A stretch of 47,298 bases of DNA from Scytonema sp. UIC 10036 (GCF_009725235.1 NZ_WJFC01000093.1:1-47298), one strand, 5' to 3'. Shown: positions 34,381 to 43,021, counted from the stretch's first letter. Made by a program: numbers and translations. The notes: a model not told the origin generated them from the sequence alone.

Positions 34381-34578
34381 ATGGTTCGGATTCACGCAAC
34401 GAGCGAGCGCCAATTTTCCGGCGACGCCAATATATGGAACAGTCTCAAAAGCGCGATCGCAGCTAGTTCTGGTTTTCAACGCTGGTTGCTAGAGCGTGAT
34501 ACTCAAGTGCAAAAACTTCGACTAGAGGAACAGGTACAGCGTTATTTACGTGAGACTCTAGAAACACTAGCGTATTGA
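34381..34578 (+). CDS. Small conserved hypothetical protein
   Basis: A 65-residue protein, MVRIHATSERQFSGDA, then a helix-rich C-terminal half (RWLLERDTQVQKLRLEEQVQ, RYLRETLETLAY) that looks amphipathic or coiled-coil. It probably occurs in many cyanobacteria next to infB, but I do not recognise a named family. No membrane helix or signal peptide. The ATG follows AAGGATGAACAAAT, an acceptable ribosome-binding site. Confidence 0.7.
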   Translation: MVRIHATSERQFSGDANIWNSLKSAIAASSGFQRWLLERDTQVQKLRLEEQVQRYLRETLETLAY

Positions 34579-34675
34579 GTACAGTTACTAATTATCAGTT
34601 ATCAGTTACATTTATATATTAATTTTTTATTCACAGCAATCTGATAACTGGTTACTATTATTTACTGTTTGCCAG

Positions 34676-35209
34676 TTAAAACTTGAGAAAATCTGGGAGA
34701 TTGCCCTGTAAAATTTGAAGTTGGCGATGGGCGAGTGCAAGGCGATCGCCATCAACTTCAACTTCAGATGTTGGGTAATTTTGAATGATTTCTATTAACG
34801 TAATCTGTTCATCTTTACTTGCAGAAAGAATCAAAGCAGAACGCAAAGCTTGTCTGTCAGCTTTACCAGAAGGTGTATGAATCACTTGAGTAAGTTGGTC
34901 AAGGACGGCATTACCGACTCGACTATTGAGTATTTTATCAAGAATTAATAAATTAACTTTTACAGGTTCCGTCAAATACTTGCGAACTTGTTGGGGGTTT
35001 TGCCCTGAAGAAGCCAGATTAGATGAGAGTGAACCAGACAGTTTTCCCGTTTGGGCAAACGTTGACAGTTCTGTCACAGAAAGTGATTCACGAAAAATAC
35101 GATACTTCAGTATTACACTTTCAGCAGCAAAAGTAGGAATGCTCAGTAATAAAACACAGCTGCTGACAAAAAAAATTGAAGTGTAGCCCAGAGAAAATAA
35201 TTGGTACAT
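34676..35209 (-). CDS. DUF1400 family secreted protein
   Basis: A 177-residue exported protein matching DUF1400: after a signal peptide (MYQLFSLGYTSIFFVSSCVL then IPTFAAES), it has YRIFRESLSVTELSTFAQTG, LTEPVKVNLLILDKILNS and ALRSALILSASKDEQITLIE. DUF1400 is often annotated as an N-terminal domain of alpha/beta hydrolases; here it stands alone with no hydrolase motif. Location is probably periplasmic or thylakoid lumenal. ATG 35209 gives a clean signal peptide; a GTG at 35233 would add eight residues. Role unknown. Confidence 0.8.
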   Translation of the reverse strand: MYQLFSLGYTSIFFVSSCVLLLSIPTFAAESVILKYRIFRESLSVTELSTFAQTGKLSGSLSSNLASSGQNPQQVRKYLTEPVKVNLLILDKILNSRVGNAVLDQLTQVIHTPSGKADRQALRSALILSASKDEQITLIEIIQNYPTSEVEVDGDRLALAHRQLQILQGNLPDFLKF

Positions 35210-35233
35210 CGTTAACCCAAATGCATAACACAC

Positions 35234-35662
35234 CCTCTATATTTTTGACACAATTTTAGTAAGATATGTTGCCGTTTTTTTGTTAGATCCCCGACAACTT
35301 CTACCGATACAGCATTTGCTACTCTCTCGTTCCCAGCCTGAGGCTGGGAACGAGATGAGGCGGAGGGTAACTGGTAGTAAATTAAACGACTACTATCAGT
35401 ATTTACATGGTTATTTAATTGTACAAAACTTAACGATAAAAATCCTTTTTTTTCCCAGGGAACCCAGCTGCCAAGGCATATGTCTTCGGCTATAGTTTTG
35501 CATAAGTTTCACAGCTAAAAAGCTTGTAAATAGCCGGATTGAGTTGAAAGGATGAAGTATGAAGGATGAAGTATGAAGTATGAACAACTTTTTCATTCTT
35601 TATGCTTGACACTTAATCCTTCAGTTAAGTCTAATTTTGTACATTTAAAACCACAAATCAAG
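35234..35662. other. Intergenic region with dispersed repeats
   Basis: This gap holds a hairpin at 35326-35354 (CTCGTTCCCAGCCT with AGGCTGGGAACGAG), a family also present near 38240, and a tandem GGATGAAGTAT repeat at about 35551-35585 just before the next gene. No coding frame is convincing. Confidence 0.55.
35326..35354. repeat. Dispersed hairpin CTCGTTCCCAGCCT/AGGCTGGGAACGAG
   Basis: The 14-base arms are complementary with a single central base. A relative with CGTTCCCAGGC lies at 38238-38260. This is a known kind of dispersed cyanobacterial hairpin repeat. Confidence 0.8.
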
Positions 35663-37354
35663 ATGACACACCAGGGATTTAACATTCCGCAATCAAAAAA
35701 CTTTCACATTCATGCGTTACCAGTAGGACTAGGTGCTTTATTAGCAGTCACTGGTGGATTTATCCTTCCAGAAAAAGAGGTAAACGCAGGAGAAGTGCCT
35801 CAAAAAGTGAATGCGACCATGACAACAGCACAAGTACCTGTTGGCGCAACTACTCTTTACATTAATCCAGAAACGGGTCAAGATAGTCCTGATGCTGGGA
35901 CTTCAGAAGCAAAAGCTTACAAAACTATCACCTACGCTCTCAAGCAAGCTAAAGCAGGTACAGTTATTCAACTAGCTCCCGGTACCTACAGTCAAGAAAG
36001 TGGAGAAGTCTTTCCACTGGTAATCGCACCGGGCGTAACGCTACGCGGGGACGAATCCACCAAAGGTCAAGGAATATTAATTGTAGGCAGTGGTAATTTT
36101 ATCAGTCCCACGTTTGCGCGTCAGAATGTAGCAATCCTAGCCCAAAACGATAGTGCGATTAGTGGAGTCACAGTGACTAATCCAGAAAACCGTGGTACTG
36201 GAGTGTGGATTGAAACATCCAATGCAGGAGTCAGCAACTCTACTTTTACCAACAGCGTGCGTGAGGGCGTTTTTGTTACGGGTAAAGCCAATCCAAAAAT
36301 CGAAAATAACGTCTTTATTCAAAATAAAGGCAACGGAATTTCTGTAGCTAAATCTGCTCAGGGAGAGGTTCGCAATAACTTGTTTCAGAATACTGGTTTT
36401 GGTGTTGCAGTAAGCGATTTAGCATCACCTTTAATTACTGATAACCAGATTATTCAAAATAATGGCGGTGTTGTAGTTAATGGATCTTCTAAACCAGTAC
36501 TCCGTAATAACGTTATTCAAGATAACCGAGATCACGGTCTAGTTGTCATTCAAAATGCACAACCAGATTTAGGAACAGCAGAAAATCCTGGTAAGAACAT
36601 AATCCGTAATAACGGTAAAAAGGATATTAAAAAATTCTTTGATGTACTCAATGCGACCACAGGCAACACAATAATTGCTGTTGGTAATGATATTGATGAG
36701 AAGCGAATTTCTGGCAAAGTTGACTTCGTTGCAGCCAAAGTTGAAGCACCATCGGGTGGTGGCATTGCGACAGCTTTCACAGATGTGCCAGCAGGTTATT
36801 GGGCAAAAACCTATATTGAAGCACTAGCCGCTAAAAATATTATTGCTGGGTTCCCCGATGGTTCTTTTAAACCCAATGAACCAGTCACTCGCGCCCAATT
36901 TGCTGCCATTATTAGTAAAGCATTTGCACCAAGCCCCAAACGCGAAACCTCTAGTTTCAACGATGTAAGCCGCAATTTTTGGGCTTACCAAGTGATTCAA
37001 TCTGCTTACCAAGGTGGTTTTGTATCTGGCTATCCTGATAAGACTTTTAAACCGGAACAACAAATTCCGCGAGTGCAAGCACTAGTGTCCTTAGCTAATG
37101 GATTGGGACTATCTGCAGATAGCCAAAATGTTTTATCTGTCTACAGTGACGCCTCCCAAATTCCCAATTACGCTGCAGGTCCCATAGCAGCAGCGACTAC
37201 AAAACAACTAGTGGTTAATTACCCTTCAGTTAAGCAACTTAACCCCAACCGTCAAGCAACTAGAGCAGAAGTTGCAGCTTTTGTTTACCAAGCACTCGTT
37301 AACAGAGGTAGCCTGCAACCAATACCTTCTCCGTACCTAGTTAGGACTCCATAA
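35663..37354 (+). CDS. Beta-helix (DUF1565) surface protein with SLH domains
   Basis: An exported protein of 563 residues. After a hydrophobic signal (ALPVGLGALLAVTGGFILP) comes DUF1565 (TLYINPETGQDSPDAGTSEA, YKTITYALKQAKAGTVIQLA), then a parallel beta-helix with many repeats of NNVI/NNLF type (about 150-370). At the C terminus are two or three SLH domains (FTDVPAGYWAKTYIEALAAK; FNDVSRNFWAYQVIQSAYQG), which anchor proteins to the cell wall. It is probably an outer envelope polysaccharide-binding or -modifying protein. I chose ATG 35663; an earlier in-frame ATG at 35573 gives a longer N terminus. Confidence 0.87.
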   Translation: MTHQGFNIPQSKNFHIHALPVGLGALLAVTGGFILPEKEVNAGEVPQKVNATMTTAQVPVGATTLYINPETGQDSPDAGTSEAKAYKTITYALKQAKAGTVIQLAPGTYSQESGEVFPLVIAPGVTLRGDESTKGQGILIVGSGNFISPTFARQNVAILAQNDSAISGVTVTNPENRGTGVWIETSNAGVSNSTFTNSVREGVFVTGKANPKIENNVFIQNKGNGISVAKSAQGEVRNNLFQNTGFGVAVSDLASPLITDNQIIQNNGGVVVNGSSKPVLRNNVIQDNRDHGLVVIQNAQPDLGTAENPGKNIIRNNGKKDIKKFFDVLNATTGNTIIAVGNDIDEKRISGKVDFVAAKVEAPSGGGIATAFTDVPAGYWAKTYIEALAAKNIIAGFPDGSFKPNEPVTRAQFAAIISKAFAPSPKRETSSFNDVSRNFWAYQVIQSAYQGGFVSGYPDKTFKPEQQIPRVQALVSLANGLGLSADSQNVLSVYSDASQIPNYAAGPIAAATTKQLVVNYPSVKQLNPNRQATRAEVAAFVYQALVNRGSLQPIPSPYLVRTP

Positions 37355-37455
37355 ATGGGGGTTAGTGGTTAGTTGTTAGTTGTTAGTGGCTAACTACTAA
37401 CCATGTACGGGCGCAAGGCCTTGCGCCCCTACCAACCACTAACCACCGCAAAAAG

Positions 37456-37486
37456 TGCCAGAACCAACAGTTTGTTTGTTCTGGCA
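37456..37486 (+). terminator. Terminator-like hairpin TGCCAGAAC/GTTCTGGCA
   Basis: Perfect 9-bp arms around 13 bases, followed by TTTAG, about 100 bases past the SLH gene. The T-run is short. Confidence 0.6.
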
Positions 37487-37515
37487 TTTAGTATTTATCG
37501 CGTTTTCTTAACAAT

Positions 37516-37548
37516 AGGGTCTTTAAAATTTTGACTGACCCTTTTTTT
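37516..37548 (+). terminator. Hairpin AGGGTC/GACCCT followed by T7
   Basis: AGGGTC pairs with GACCCT around 15 AT-rich bases, followed by a T-run. A sister hairpin GGGTC/GACCC with TTTATATAAGCT between lies at 37567-37588. Confidence 0.6.
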
Positions 37549-37786
37549 AGTTTCTGTTTATATTCAGGGTCTTTATATAAGCTGACCCCGTTTGAATAAA
37601 TACTAGCTTCTCAGAATTTTTGCGATTTCCAGATTTCCTAATATTTTTTTAATTTTTTTTATCTTTTTATTGTCCATTGTGTACAATTGTTAAGCTGTCT
37701 GTGAAATAGTTGTGTAGATCGAGACTCGACAAGAGGAAAAAAGTTCAGAATTTAATATTCATAATAGTTATACAATGCACCACGCT

Positions 37787-38050
37787 TTACTTTTGGCGAC
37801 GTTGCTCCCAACGCCAAAGAAAAACCATTAAGGTAACTATTCCTATTTGAAGTGCTAAATTAGGCAATGCGCTTTCAACATCTCGTCCAGCTAATAACTG
37901 TGTTAGGAAGATGAACATACCAATAAAACCAGAAGCACCACAAGCGATGTAAATAAACATCCGCAAACCTCTATAGGGCGCTGCTGCCTCTGCTTTTAAG
38001 CGGGCGTATTGCTCGGATTTCATGCGATTTTTGCTGTTGGGGTCTATCAT
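37787..38050 (-). CDS. DUF3493 protein (LPA1/Rep27-type photosystem II assembly factor family)
   Basis: An 87-residue protein with two membrane helices (FIYIACGASGFIGMFIFLTQL and ALQIGIVTLMVFLWRW) after a charged N terminus (KSEQYARLKAEAAAPYRGLR). This is the DUF3493 family, which includes LPA1/Rep27, a factor needed for photosystem II assembly and repair in plants and algae. The cyanobacterial short form is only the membrane domain; its role is inferred. The start at 38050 lies 34 bases from the divergent tRNA-Thr gene. Confidence 0.85.
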   Translation of the reverse strand: MIDPNSKNRMKSEQYARLKAEAAAPYRGLRMFIYIACGASGFIGMFIFLTQLLAGRDVESALPNLALQIGIVTLMVFLWRWEQRRQK

Positions 38051-38064
38051 GATGTAAATACTGT

Positions 38065-38070
38065 TATAAT
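38065..38070 (+). promoter_or_regulatory. -10 box TATAAT of tRNA-Thr
   Basis: Exact TATAAT 14 bases ahead of the tRNA 5' end. The upstream region towards the DUF3493 start is too short to judge a -35. Confidence 0.7.
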
Positions 38071-38084
38071 CTTGTATTATGGAC

Positions 38085-38156
38085 GCCGATGTGGCTCAGC
38101 GGTAGAGCAGCTGATTCGTAATCAGCAGGTCACGGGTTCAAATCCCGTCATCGGCT
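38085..38156 (+). tRNA. trnT: tRNA-Thr (anticodon CGU)
   Basis: A complete 72-base tRNA: acceptor stem GCCGATG with CATCGGC, D arm (GCTC...GAGC), anticodon stem-loop CTGATTCGTAATCAG with CGT, T arm (CGGGTTCAAATCCCG), and discriminator T. The 3' CCA is not encoded. It reads ACG codons. All stems pair. Confidence 0.97.
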
Positions 38157-38215
38157 TTAGGGGCTGCAAGCTCCCCGACTTATTCAAGGATACAGTTGGC
38201 AACTGGTGGTTCAGA

Positions 38216-38351
38216 CCCCCCATCAGACCCCCCACCTCGTTCCCAGGCTCCGCCTGGGAATGCCTTAAGGGAGGCTCTGCCTCCTGTACCCTACCTGGAG
38301 TGAGAGGCAGAGCCTCGCAGCCTGTATTCTGTGCCAGAGGCTGGGAAAGAG
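38216..38351. repeat. Cluster of dispersed hairpin repeats
   Basis: TTCCCAGGC/GCCTGGGAA and GGAGGCTCTGCCTC/GAGGCAGAGCCTC hairpins follow each other downstream of tRNA-Thr. They resemble the 35326 hairpin and known dispersed repeats of cyanobacteria. The rest of the gap up to phoD holds the Pho-box-like element. Confidence 0.7.
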
Positions 38352-38479
38352 AGAGGAAAGCGTTTCACCCATCACAACTTATGTGGTAGACACCAGCCTG
38401 TCCCATAAGAGGAATCATTTATTATTTGGAAATCTCTTAAATTATTTACTACCGATAGACAATTAGTATTTATCAAAAT

Positions 38480-38509
38480 ATTAACAACCTCTTAATAGTG
38501 GCTTAAAAC
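38480..38509 (+). promoter_or_regulatory. Pho-box-like element: three octamers at 11-bp spacing
   Basis: ATTAACAA, CTTAATAG and CTTAAAAC, each separated by three bases, lie 100 bases ahead of phoD. PhoB-type (SphR) sites in cyanobacteria are repeated CTTAACCT-like octamers with three-base spacers, so this array fits well in layout and moderately in sequence. Probable phosphate-starvation control of phoD. Confidence 0.6.
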
Positions 38510-38608
38510 CTAGTTGATAGCCTAATCTTGCAACATTTAGCTGGGTTTGATACCAAATCCGCTTCTGTAACCTCTCATTCCATCTCTTCAAAATTCATAA
38601 AAATACAT

Positions 38609-40183
38609 ATGGAGCGTTTTCATCTCGATCGCTTGCTATCTAGTAGAGTCAAGCGACGGCGCTTTTTAATTGGTGCTGGGGCAGTAACTGCAGGTGCGAT
38701 CGCAACTCAGTGGAATCACAGAGTTTTAGCGCAGCCTAGTTTTTCTGCTTATCCCTTCAGTCTGGGCATAGCTTCCGGCGATCCCCTGCCAGATAGTATA
38801 GTGCTCTGGACGCGACTAGCACCCGATCCGTTAAATGGAGGTGGAATGCCATCTGTTAACGTGCCAGTACAATGGCAAGTTGCCTTAGATGAAAATATGA
38901 AAGAAGTCGTGCGAACAGGCACGGTGCTGGCAACCCCCAATTTTGCACACTCAGTTCACGTAGATGTAGGCGGGTTACAACCTGACCGTTGGTACTGGTA
39001 TCAATTCAAGGTAGGGAATGAAGTTAGTCCTATTGGTCGTACCCGCACAGCCCCAGCATATGGTGCTCGTGTTGATAAGTTTCGCTTTGCCTTTGCTAAT
39101 TGTCAGGATTGGCAGAACGGTTATTATACAGCTTATCAACACCTAGCCAAAGAAGATTTGGATTTAGTTGTTCATTTAGGTGACTACATTTATGAGTACG
39201 GTCCTCAGCCAGGAGGACCTCGCCAACACAACAGTCCAGAGATTGTCACCCTTGCTGACTACCGAAACCGCCACGCCCTATACAAAACCGATCCCAACTT
39301 ACAAGCATCTCATGCTGCTTTTCCCTGGATAGTCACTTGGGATGACCACGAAGTAGAAAACAACTACGCTAGTTTGATACCTGAAGAGAATCAAGATCCA
39401 GCAGCGTTTGTCACTCGCAGAGCCAACGCTTACCAGGCTTACTACGAACATATGCCCCTGCGTCGAACATCGCTACCGCAAGGTCCTAATTTACAGCTTT
39501 ATCGGCGCTTCACCTTTGGAAACATTGCCGAGTTTAACGTACTGGATACCCGTCAATACCGCACCGATCAGCCCTGCGATGACGGCTTAAAACCCCGTTG
39601 TGCTCAAGCCTTCGATCCAAATGCAACTCTAACAGGTACAGAGCAAGAAAATTGGCTATTCCAAGGTTTGAGTCAGTCTCAGTCTCGCTGGAACATTCTT
39701 GCTCAGCAGGTTATGTTTGGACAATACGACTTTGATGCTACCCCAAATCAACAAGTTTTTAACATGGATCAGTGGGATGGTTATGTCGTTCAGCGCGATC
39801 GCATACTAGAATTCATCGAACAACAGAAACCCAGCAACCCAGTTGTCATTACTGGTGACATCCATTCTAGTTGGGTACACGACCTAAACACTAACTTCGA
39901 TGACCCAAACTCACCAACCGTTGCTACCGAGTTTGTTGGTACCTCAATTACCTCTGACTTCCCTGAGGTCTTCATTCCTCCGGTGACAGCCGCCCTAGCT
40001 GACAATCCTCATACCAAATTCTTCGACGGTAGAAACCGAGGTTATGTACGTTGTTCTCTTACACAAAATATTTGGCAAACTGATTTCCGAGTTGTTTCTA
40101 CCATCCGCGAACAGAATGCAACTCTCAGCACTCTAGCATCGTTTGTCGTTCAAGATGGGCAACCGGGTGCTGAACGTATCTAG
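38609..40183 (+). CDS. phoD: PhoD-like alkaline phosphatase
   Basis: A 524-residue PhoD-family phosphodiesterase/alkaline phosphatase that releases phosphate from organic phosphorus outside the cytoplasm. The N terminus is a Tat signal (VKRRRFLIGAGAVTAGAIA). Metal and active-site segments are present: FANCQDWQNG, LVVHLGDYIYEYG, VTWDDHEVENNY and VVITGDIHSSWVHDL. I chose ATG 38609; the frame can be extended to a TTG at 38528, but that would start only 18 bases after the Pho-box-like element. A putative Pho box lies upstream. Confidence 0.93.
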   Translation: MERFHLDRLLSSRVKRRRFLIGAGAVTAGAIATQWNHRVLAQPSFSAYPFSLGIASGDPLPDSIVLWTRLAPDPLNGGGMPSVNVPVQWQVALDENMKEVVRTGTVLATPNFAHSVHVDVGGLQPDRWYWYQFKVGNEVSPIGRTRTAPAYGARVDKFRFAFANCQDWQNGYYTAYQHLAKEDLDLVVHLGDYIYEYGPQPGGPRQHNSPEIVTLADYRNRHALYKTDPNLQASHAAFPWIVTWDDHEVENNYASLIPEENQDPAAFVTRRANAYQAYYEHMPLRRTSLPQGPNLQLYRRFTFGNIAEFNVLDTRQYRTDQPCDDGLKPRCAQAFDPNATLTGTEQENWLFQGLSQSQSRWNILAQQVMFGQYDFDATPNQQVFNMDQWDGYVVQRDRILEFIEQQKPSNPVVITGDIHSSWVHDLNTNFDDPNSPTVATEFVGTSITSDFPEVFIPPVTAALADNPHTKFFDGRNRGYVRCSLTQNIWQTDFRVVSTIREQNATLSTLASFVVQDGQPGAERI

Positions 40184-40239
40184 GGATTGCCAAGAATAAA
40201 TTATCCTGTGAACGTGGGGTAGGCGTCCTCGCCCGCCCT

Positions 40240-40330
40240 CCACATAGAACATGACCTATTTGGTTTCCCTGTCTATCCCACAACCGCACGGTTTTATCTT
40301 GGGCGGAGGAATGAAAAAAAAGGTCAAGTT
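40240..40330 (-). pseudogene. WD40-repeat remnant
   Basis: The minus strand here reads HSSAQDKTVRLWDRQGNQIG, the typical end of a WD40 repeat, within a frame that cannot be a full protein. It is a decayed piece of a WD40 gene. Confidence 0.65.
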
Positions 40331-40339
40331 GAGGGCCCC

Positions 40340-40513
40340 TTGAGAAAACTCTTCTCACAACAACAGCAAAATACCCAACAAGAACCTATACAATTTGACG
40401 ACAAAGCTTTATGGTTAGACCCTGGTATCCCACTGGCATATAGCGTAAGTTCAGGGATCGTATTTGCTGTCTTGACTGGACTCGTAATTCGCTTGTGGCC
40501 GCGATCGCGTTAA
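40340..40513 (+). pseudogene. C-terminal remnant of a membrane protein
   Basis: A frame of 57 codons, open upstream, reads LRKLFSQQQQNTQQEPIQFD, then PLAYSVSSGIVFAVLTGLVI, a single hydrophobic helix, ending RLWPRSR. No start codon with a ribosome-binding site is evident. It may be the end of a broken gene or a short single-helix protein. Family unknown. Confidence 0.4.
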
Positions 40514-40548
40514 CTTTGGAGTGCAAGTGAGATATAAATTTTACCCAG

Positions 40549-41643
40549 TTAAAGATTCAACTGCTTGAGAATTATTCGATTGCGCCCCTCTGCTTTTGCT
40601 TTGTAAAGAGCCTTATCTGCCGCCATAATTAAAGTGGTTGGAGAAAATTCAAACTTGGGAACAGTCGTGGCTACTCCTACACTTAGGGTAATGAAGTGGC
40701 TAACTGTCGATTCAATATGCTCAATTTCCAGTTCTCTAACGCCCGCTTGCATGGCAGCGGCAACGTGAACTGCACGAGTTGTATGTGTGTTGGGCATAAT
40801 TACAGCAAATTCTTCACCACCGTAACGCGCTACCAAATCCTGATTTTTCTCAGATGTACGACTTAGGACGTTGGCAACTTTTTGCAAACAAGCGTCTCCA
40901 GTGATGTGACCGTACTTATCGTTGTAAAGTTTAAAATAATCTATATCGCATAATATTAAAGATAACGGCAATTGTTCTTCTACCGAGTTTAACCACTGAG
41001 CGTTTAAATATTGGTCAAAACGACGGCGATTTGCAACTCCAGTTAAACCATCAACATTAGCAAGTTCTTGTAAAGCTTGGGTCACTGCCTCTAACTGTTT
41101 GTAAAGTTGTGCTTGCTGTAGCAGTCTTTTGACCCGTTGGCGTAGCACTGCCCAATGAATTGGTTTGGTTACATAATCGCTTGCTCCTGCCTCAAAAGCC
41201 CGATCTACTGATTCAGAATCTTCTAAACCTGTAATCATTAAAATGGGAATGCGATCGCACAGTCTTGAAATCGTACTATTACCAAAAGAGAATCCTGGCA
41301 TAGAGTGTACAAGACCCGAAGCAAAAAGAGTTCTGGACAGCTGAGTCAATTGCTTGCAACAAGTAAAGCCATCCATAACTGGCATGACAGCGTCTAACAA
41401 AATGAGGTCTGGTTTAACGGTTGTGAATGTCTCCAGACACTGTTTGCCATTAGAGACATCCACCACACGATAACCTTCTTTTTCCATCACTTCACGCAAC
41501 AGCATCCGAATGGTCTTATCATCGTCAGCAACAAGAATTAAAGGGGGGTCGTTGGAGATAGAAAATTGGCTTATGCCGGACATGAGCTGCATTCCATAAA
41601 GCATTCTGTAAAATAGACAACACGATTGTGGTACAGTGGTCAT
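40549..41643 (-). CDS. PleD-like response regulator with GGDEF diguanylate cyclase
   Basis: A protein of 364 residues (or fewer; in-frame ATGs lie at codons 14, 18 and 21). A receiver domain (VADDDKTIRMLL; Asp in LILLDAVMPVMDG) is followed by a GGDEF domain (about 195-364) with an intact active site RYGGEEFAVI. It should make cyclic di-GMP. The inhibitory RxxD site five residues before is changed to KxxD (EKNQDLVARYGGEEF), so product inhibition may be weak. The receiver domain carries an insertion of about 28 residues (LFASGLVHSMPGFSFGNS) before the switch threonine region. Phosphorylation by an unknown kinase would control activity. Confidence 0.92.
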   Translation of the reverse strand: MTTVPQSCCLFYRMLYGMQLMSGISQFSISNDPPLILVADDDKTIRMLLREVMEKEGYRVVDVSNGKQCLETFTTVKPDLILLDAVMPVMDGFTCCKQLTQLSRTLFASGLVHSMPGFSFGNSTISRLCDRIPILMITGLEDSESVDRAFEAGASDYVTKPIHWAVLRQRVKRLLQQAQLYKQLEAVTQALQELANVDGLTGVANRRRFDQYLNAQWLNSVEEQLPLSLILCDIDYFKLYNDKYGHITGDACLQKVANVLSRTSEKNQDLVARYGGEEFAVIMPNTHTTRAVHVAAAMQAGVRELEIEHIESTVSHFITLSVGVATTVPKFEFSPTTLIMAADKALYKAKAEGRNRIILKQLNL

Positions 41644-41834
41644 TACACTCTACCGCTACACCATGCCTTGACTAACAAACTAAAGTTAAAAGATGTTTCT
41701 TTTATAATTCCCATACTCTGATGTCCAATTACTAGTTCTCGTGCTTTTCTTTTCCGTATTGGACTGGTAAGGATAGTCGCAAGAAGGTATACACAGAAGG
41801 TAAAATTATAGTAAACCTTACAATATTAGTTTAT

Positions 41835-42095
41835 ATGCCAGACTCATTAATGTATAGTCAAGATTATTTTGTTGTTTTAGAAACAAATCAAACAGAGCAA
41901 TTTTTGACTGTGTTAGAATTACTTGAAAAGCTAAAAGGCATTATACAAAACATTGAACCTGAAGAGTTAACGCCAGATTTGCGATCGTTCAATTCACCCG
42001 AAGAACAGGCAAAATATTTGATAGATACAAGTTGTGAATTAGATGTTGGGCAAGGTCAATATTTACAATGGTATGCAGTTCGATTGGAAAAGTGA
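41835..42095 (+). CDS. CRR7-like (chlororespiratory reduction 7) protein
   Basis: An 86-residue protein, MYSQDYFVVLETNQTEQFLT ... DTSCELDVGQGQYLQWYAVR, matching the CRR7 family. In chloroplasts CRR7 helps assemble the NDH-1 complex; the cyanobacterial role is probably similar. No signal peptide or membrane helix, so it is soluble in cytoplasm or stroma-equivalent. Start ATG 41835, though an ATG six codons in is also possible. Confidence 0.8.
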   Translation: MPDSLMYSQDYFVVLETNQTEQFLTVLELLEKLKGIIQNIEPEELTPDLRSFNSPEEQAKYLIDTSCELDVGQGQYLQWYAVRLEK

Positions 42096-42104
42096 ATTTT
42101 GTTA

Positions 42105-42213
42105 GTTGATAGTTGATAGTGGTTAGTAGTTAGTTGTTAGTTGTTCACCACTAACTACTAACTACTAACTACTAACTACTAACTACTAACTACTAACCAC
42201 TAACCACTAACCA
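42105..42213. repeat. GTTAGTAGTTAG/ACTAACTACTAAC heptad hairpin
   Basis: Left arm GATAGTGGTTAGTAGTTAG and right arm of about nine CTAACTA/CTAACCA heptads are complementary and can form a long hairpin. It lies between convergent crr7-like and DUF2854 genes, where it may stop transcription. Confidence 0.9.
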
Positions 42214-42765
42214 CTAACTCTTTGAATTTACAACCAAAGCCAACTCAATTTTATTTGAATCTGGTTGTGTGACTGAAACCTCCACACCAGGACCGAAATA
42301 ATTAGTCATTTTTTCCTGCTTTTTTTGCCATATATCAATTGGCACGGAAGGTGAATTAAATTCTAAAATTAGGGCATAAGCTCCATTAATTTCTGTTTCT
42401 CGCAGTCCTGATATTTCCGGTCTATCTTCATCTGAGGACCCAAGACCCAAAAATTCAAGAGATTTATCGAAGTGAGCATCTTGACCGTAGCAATATCGAG
42501 TCAAGTCTTTGCGAATTTTAGTTTGAGTAGAAGTTGCCTGTTTCTCTCGTAATGCCAATACCTGTGGTGTTGTCGGTTGACTAAAAGGCACAGGTGAAAT
42601 TTCGTTAGCTTTGAGAGCTAATCCTCCTAAAAGAAGAGGAATCCCATAAAAAAATCCAACCAGATTGAGTGTAGCATTGTCTGCAGCATAAGCCACAAAG
42701 CCGATTATTGTTAAAATCCCACCGACAGTTAATCCAAGCGTTCCCAAAGAAAATTGGCGTAACAT
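42214..42765 (-). CDS. DUF2854 membrane protein
   Basis: A 183-residue protein with two N-terminal membrane helices (LGLTVGGILTIIGFVAYAA and LNLVGFFYGIPLLLGGLAL) and a soluble C-terminal domain (RKDLTRYCYGQDAHFDKSLE). It matches DUF2854, found in cyanobacteria and plastids, function unknown. I chose ATG 42765, where the family begins MLRQFSLG; a TTG at 42783 would add six codons. Its location with CRR7-like hints at a thylakoid role, but this is inference. Confidence 0.82.
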   Translation of the reverse strand: MLRQFSLGTLGLTVGGILTIIGFVAYAADNATLNLVGFFYGIPLLLGGLALKANEISPVPFSQPTTPQVLALREKQATSTQTKIRKDLTRYCYGQDAHFDKSLEFLGLGSSDEDRPEISGLRETEINGAYALILEFNSPSVPIDIWQKKQEKMTNYFGPGVEVSVTQPDSNKIELALVVNSKS

Positions 42766-43021
42766 GATTTCTCTATAGTACAAATTCCAAGTATTTCTTT
42801 TGTACTACTATTTAGTGGCTATTCACAAGCTAGATCCCCAGGGGGAATAGTCCATAACGAGGGAACGACAATTTCTTACCTCCCACTACCTACTACCCAC
42901 TCCCTATTTTCTAGAGTGCGTCTTTGCGTGAAGCTAAAAATAATTCATTAAGCATTTAAAAGCTTGCGTTTTTGCGCTAAGTTTAAATGTAAGAATATTT
43001 TTTTAAGATAAAAACACAACA

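Larger units (their letters stand above)
37355..37786. other. Intergenic region with repeats and terminator-like hairpins
   Basis: It contains GTTAGTTGTTAGTGG/CTAACCACTAACC heptads with a GGGCGCAAGGCCTTGCGCCC palindrome inside (about 37408-37427), a terminator-like hairpin (37456-37486), and two similar hairpins at 37516-37548 and 37567-37588. AT-rich sequence follows. No coding frame was seen. Confidence 0.55.

Noticed and set aside
41640..41670. Minus-strand GGTGTAGCGGTAGAGTG, resembling a tRNA D arm
   Set aside because: No acceptor, anticodon or T arm can be formed around it.
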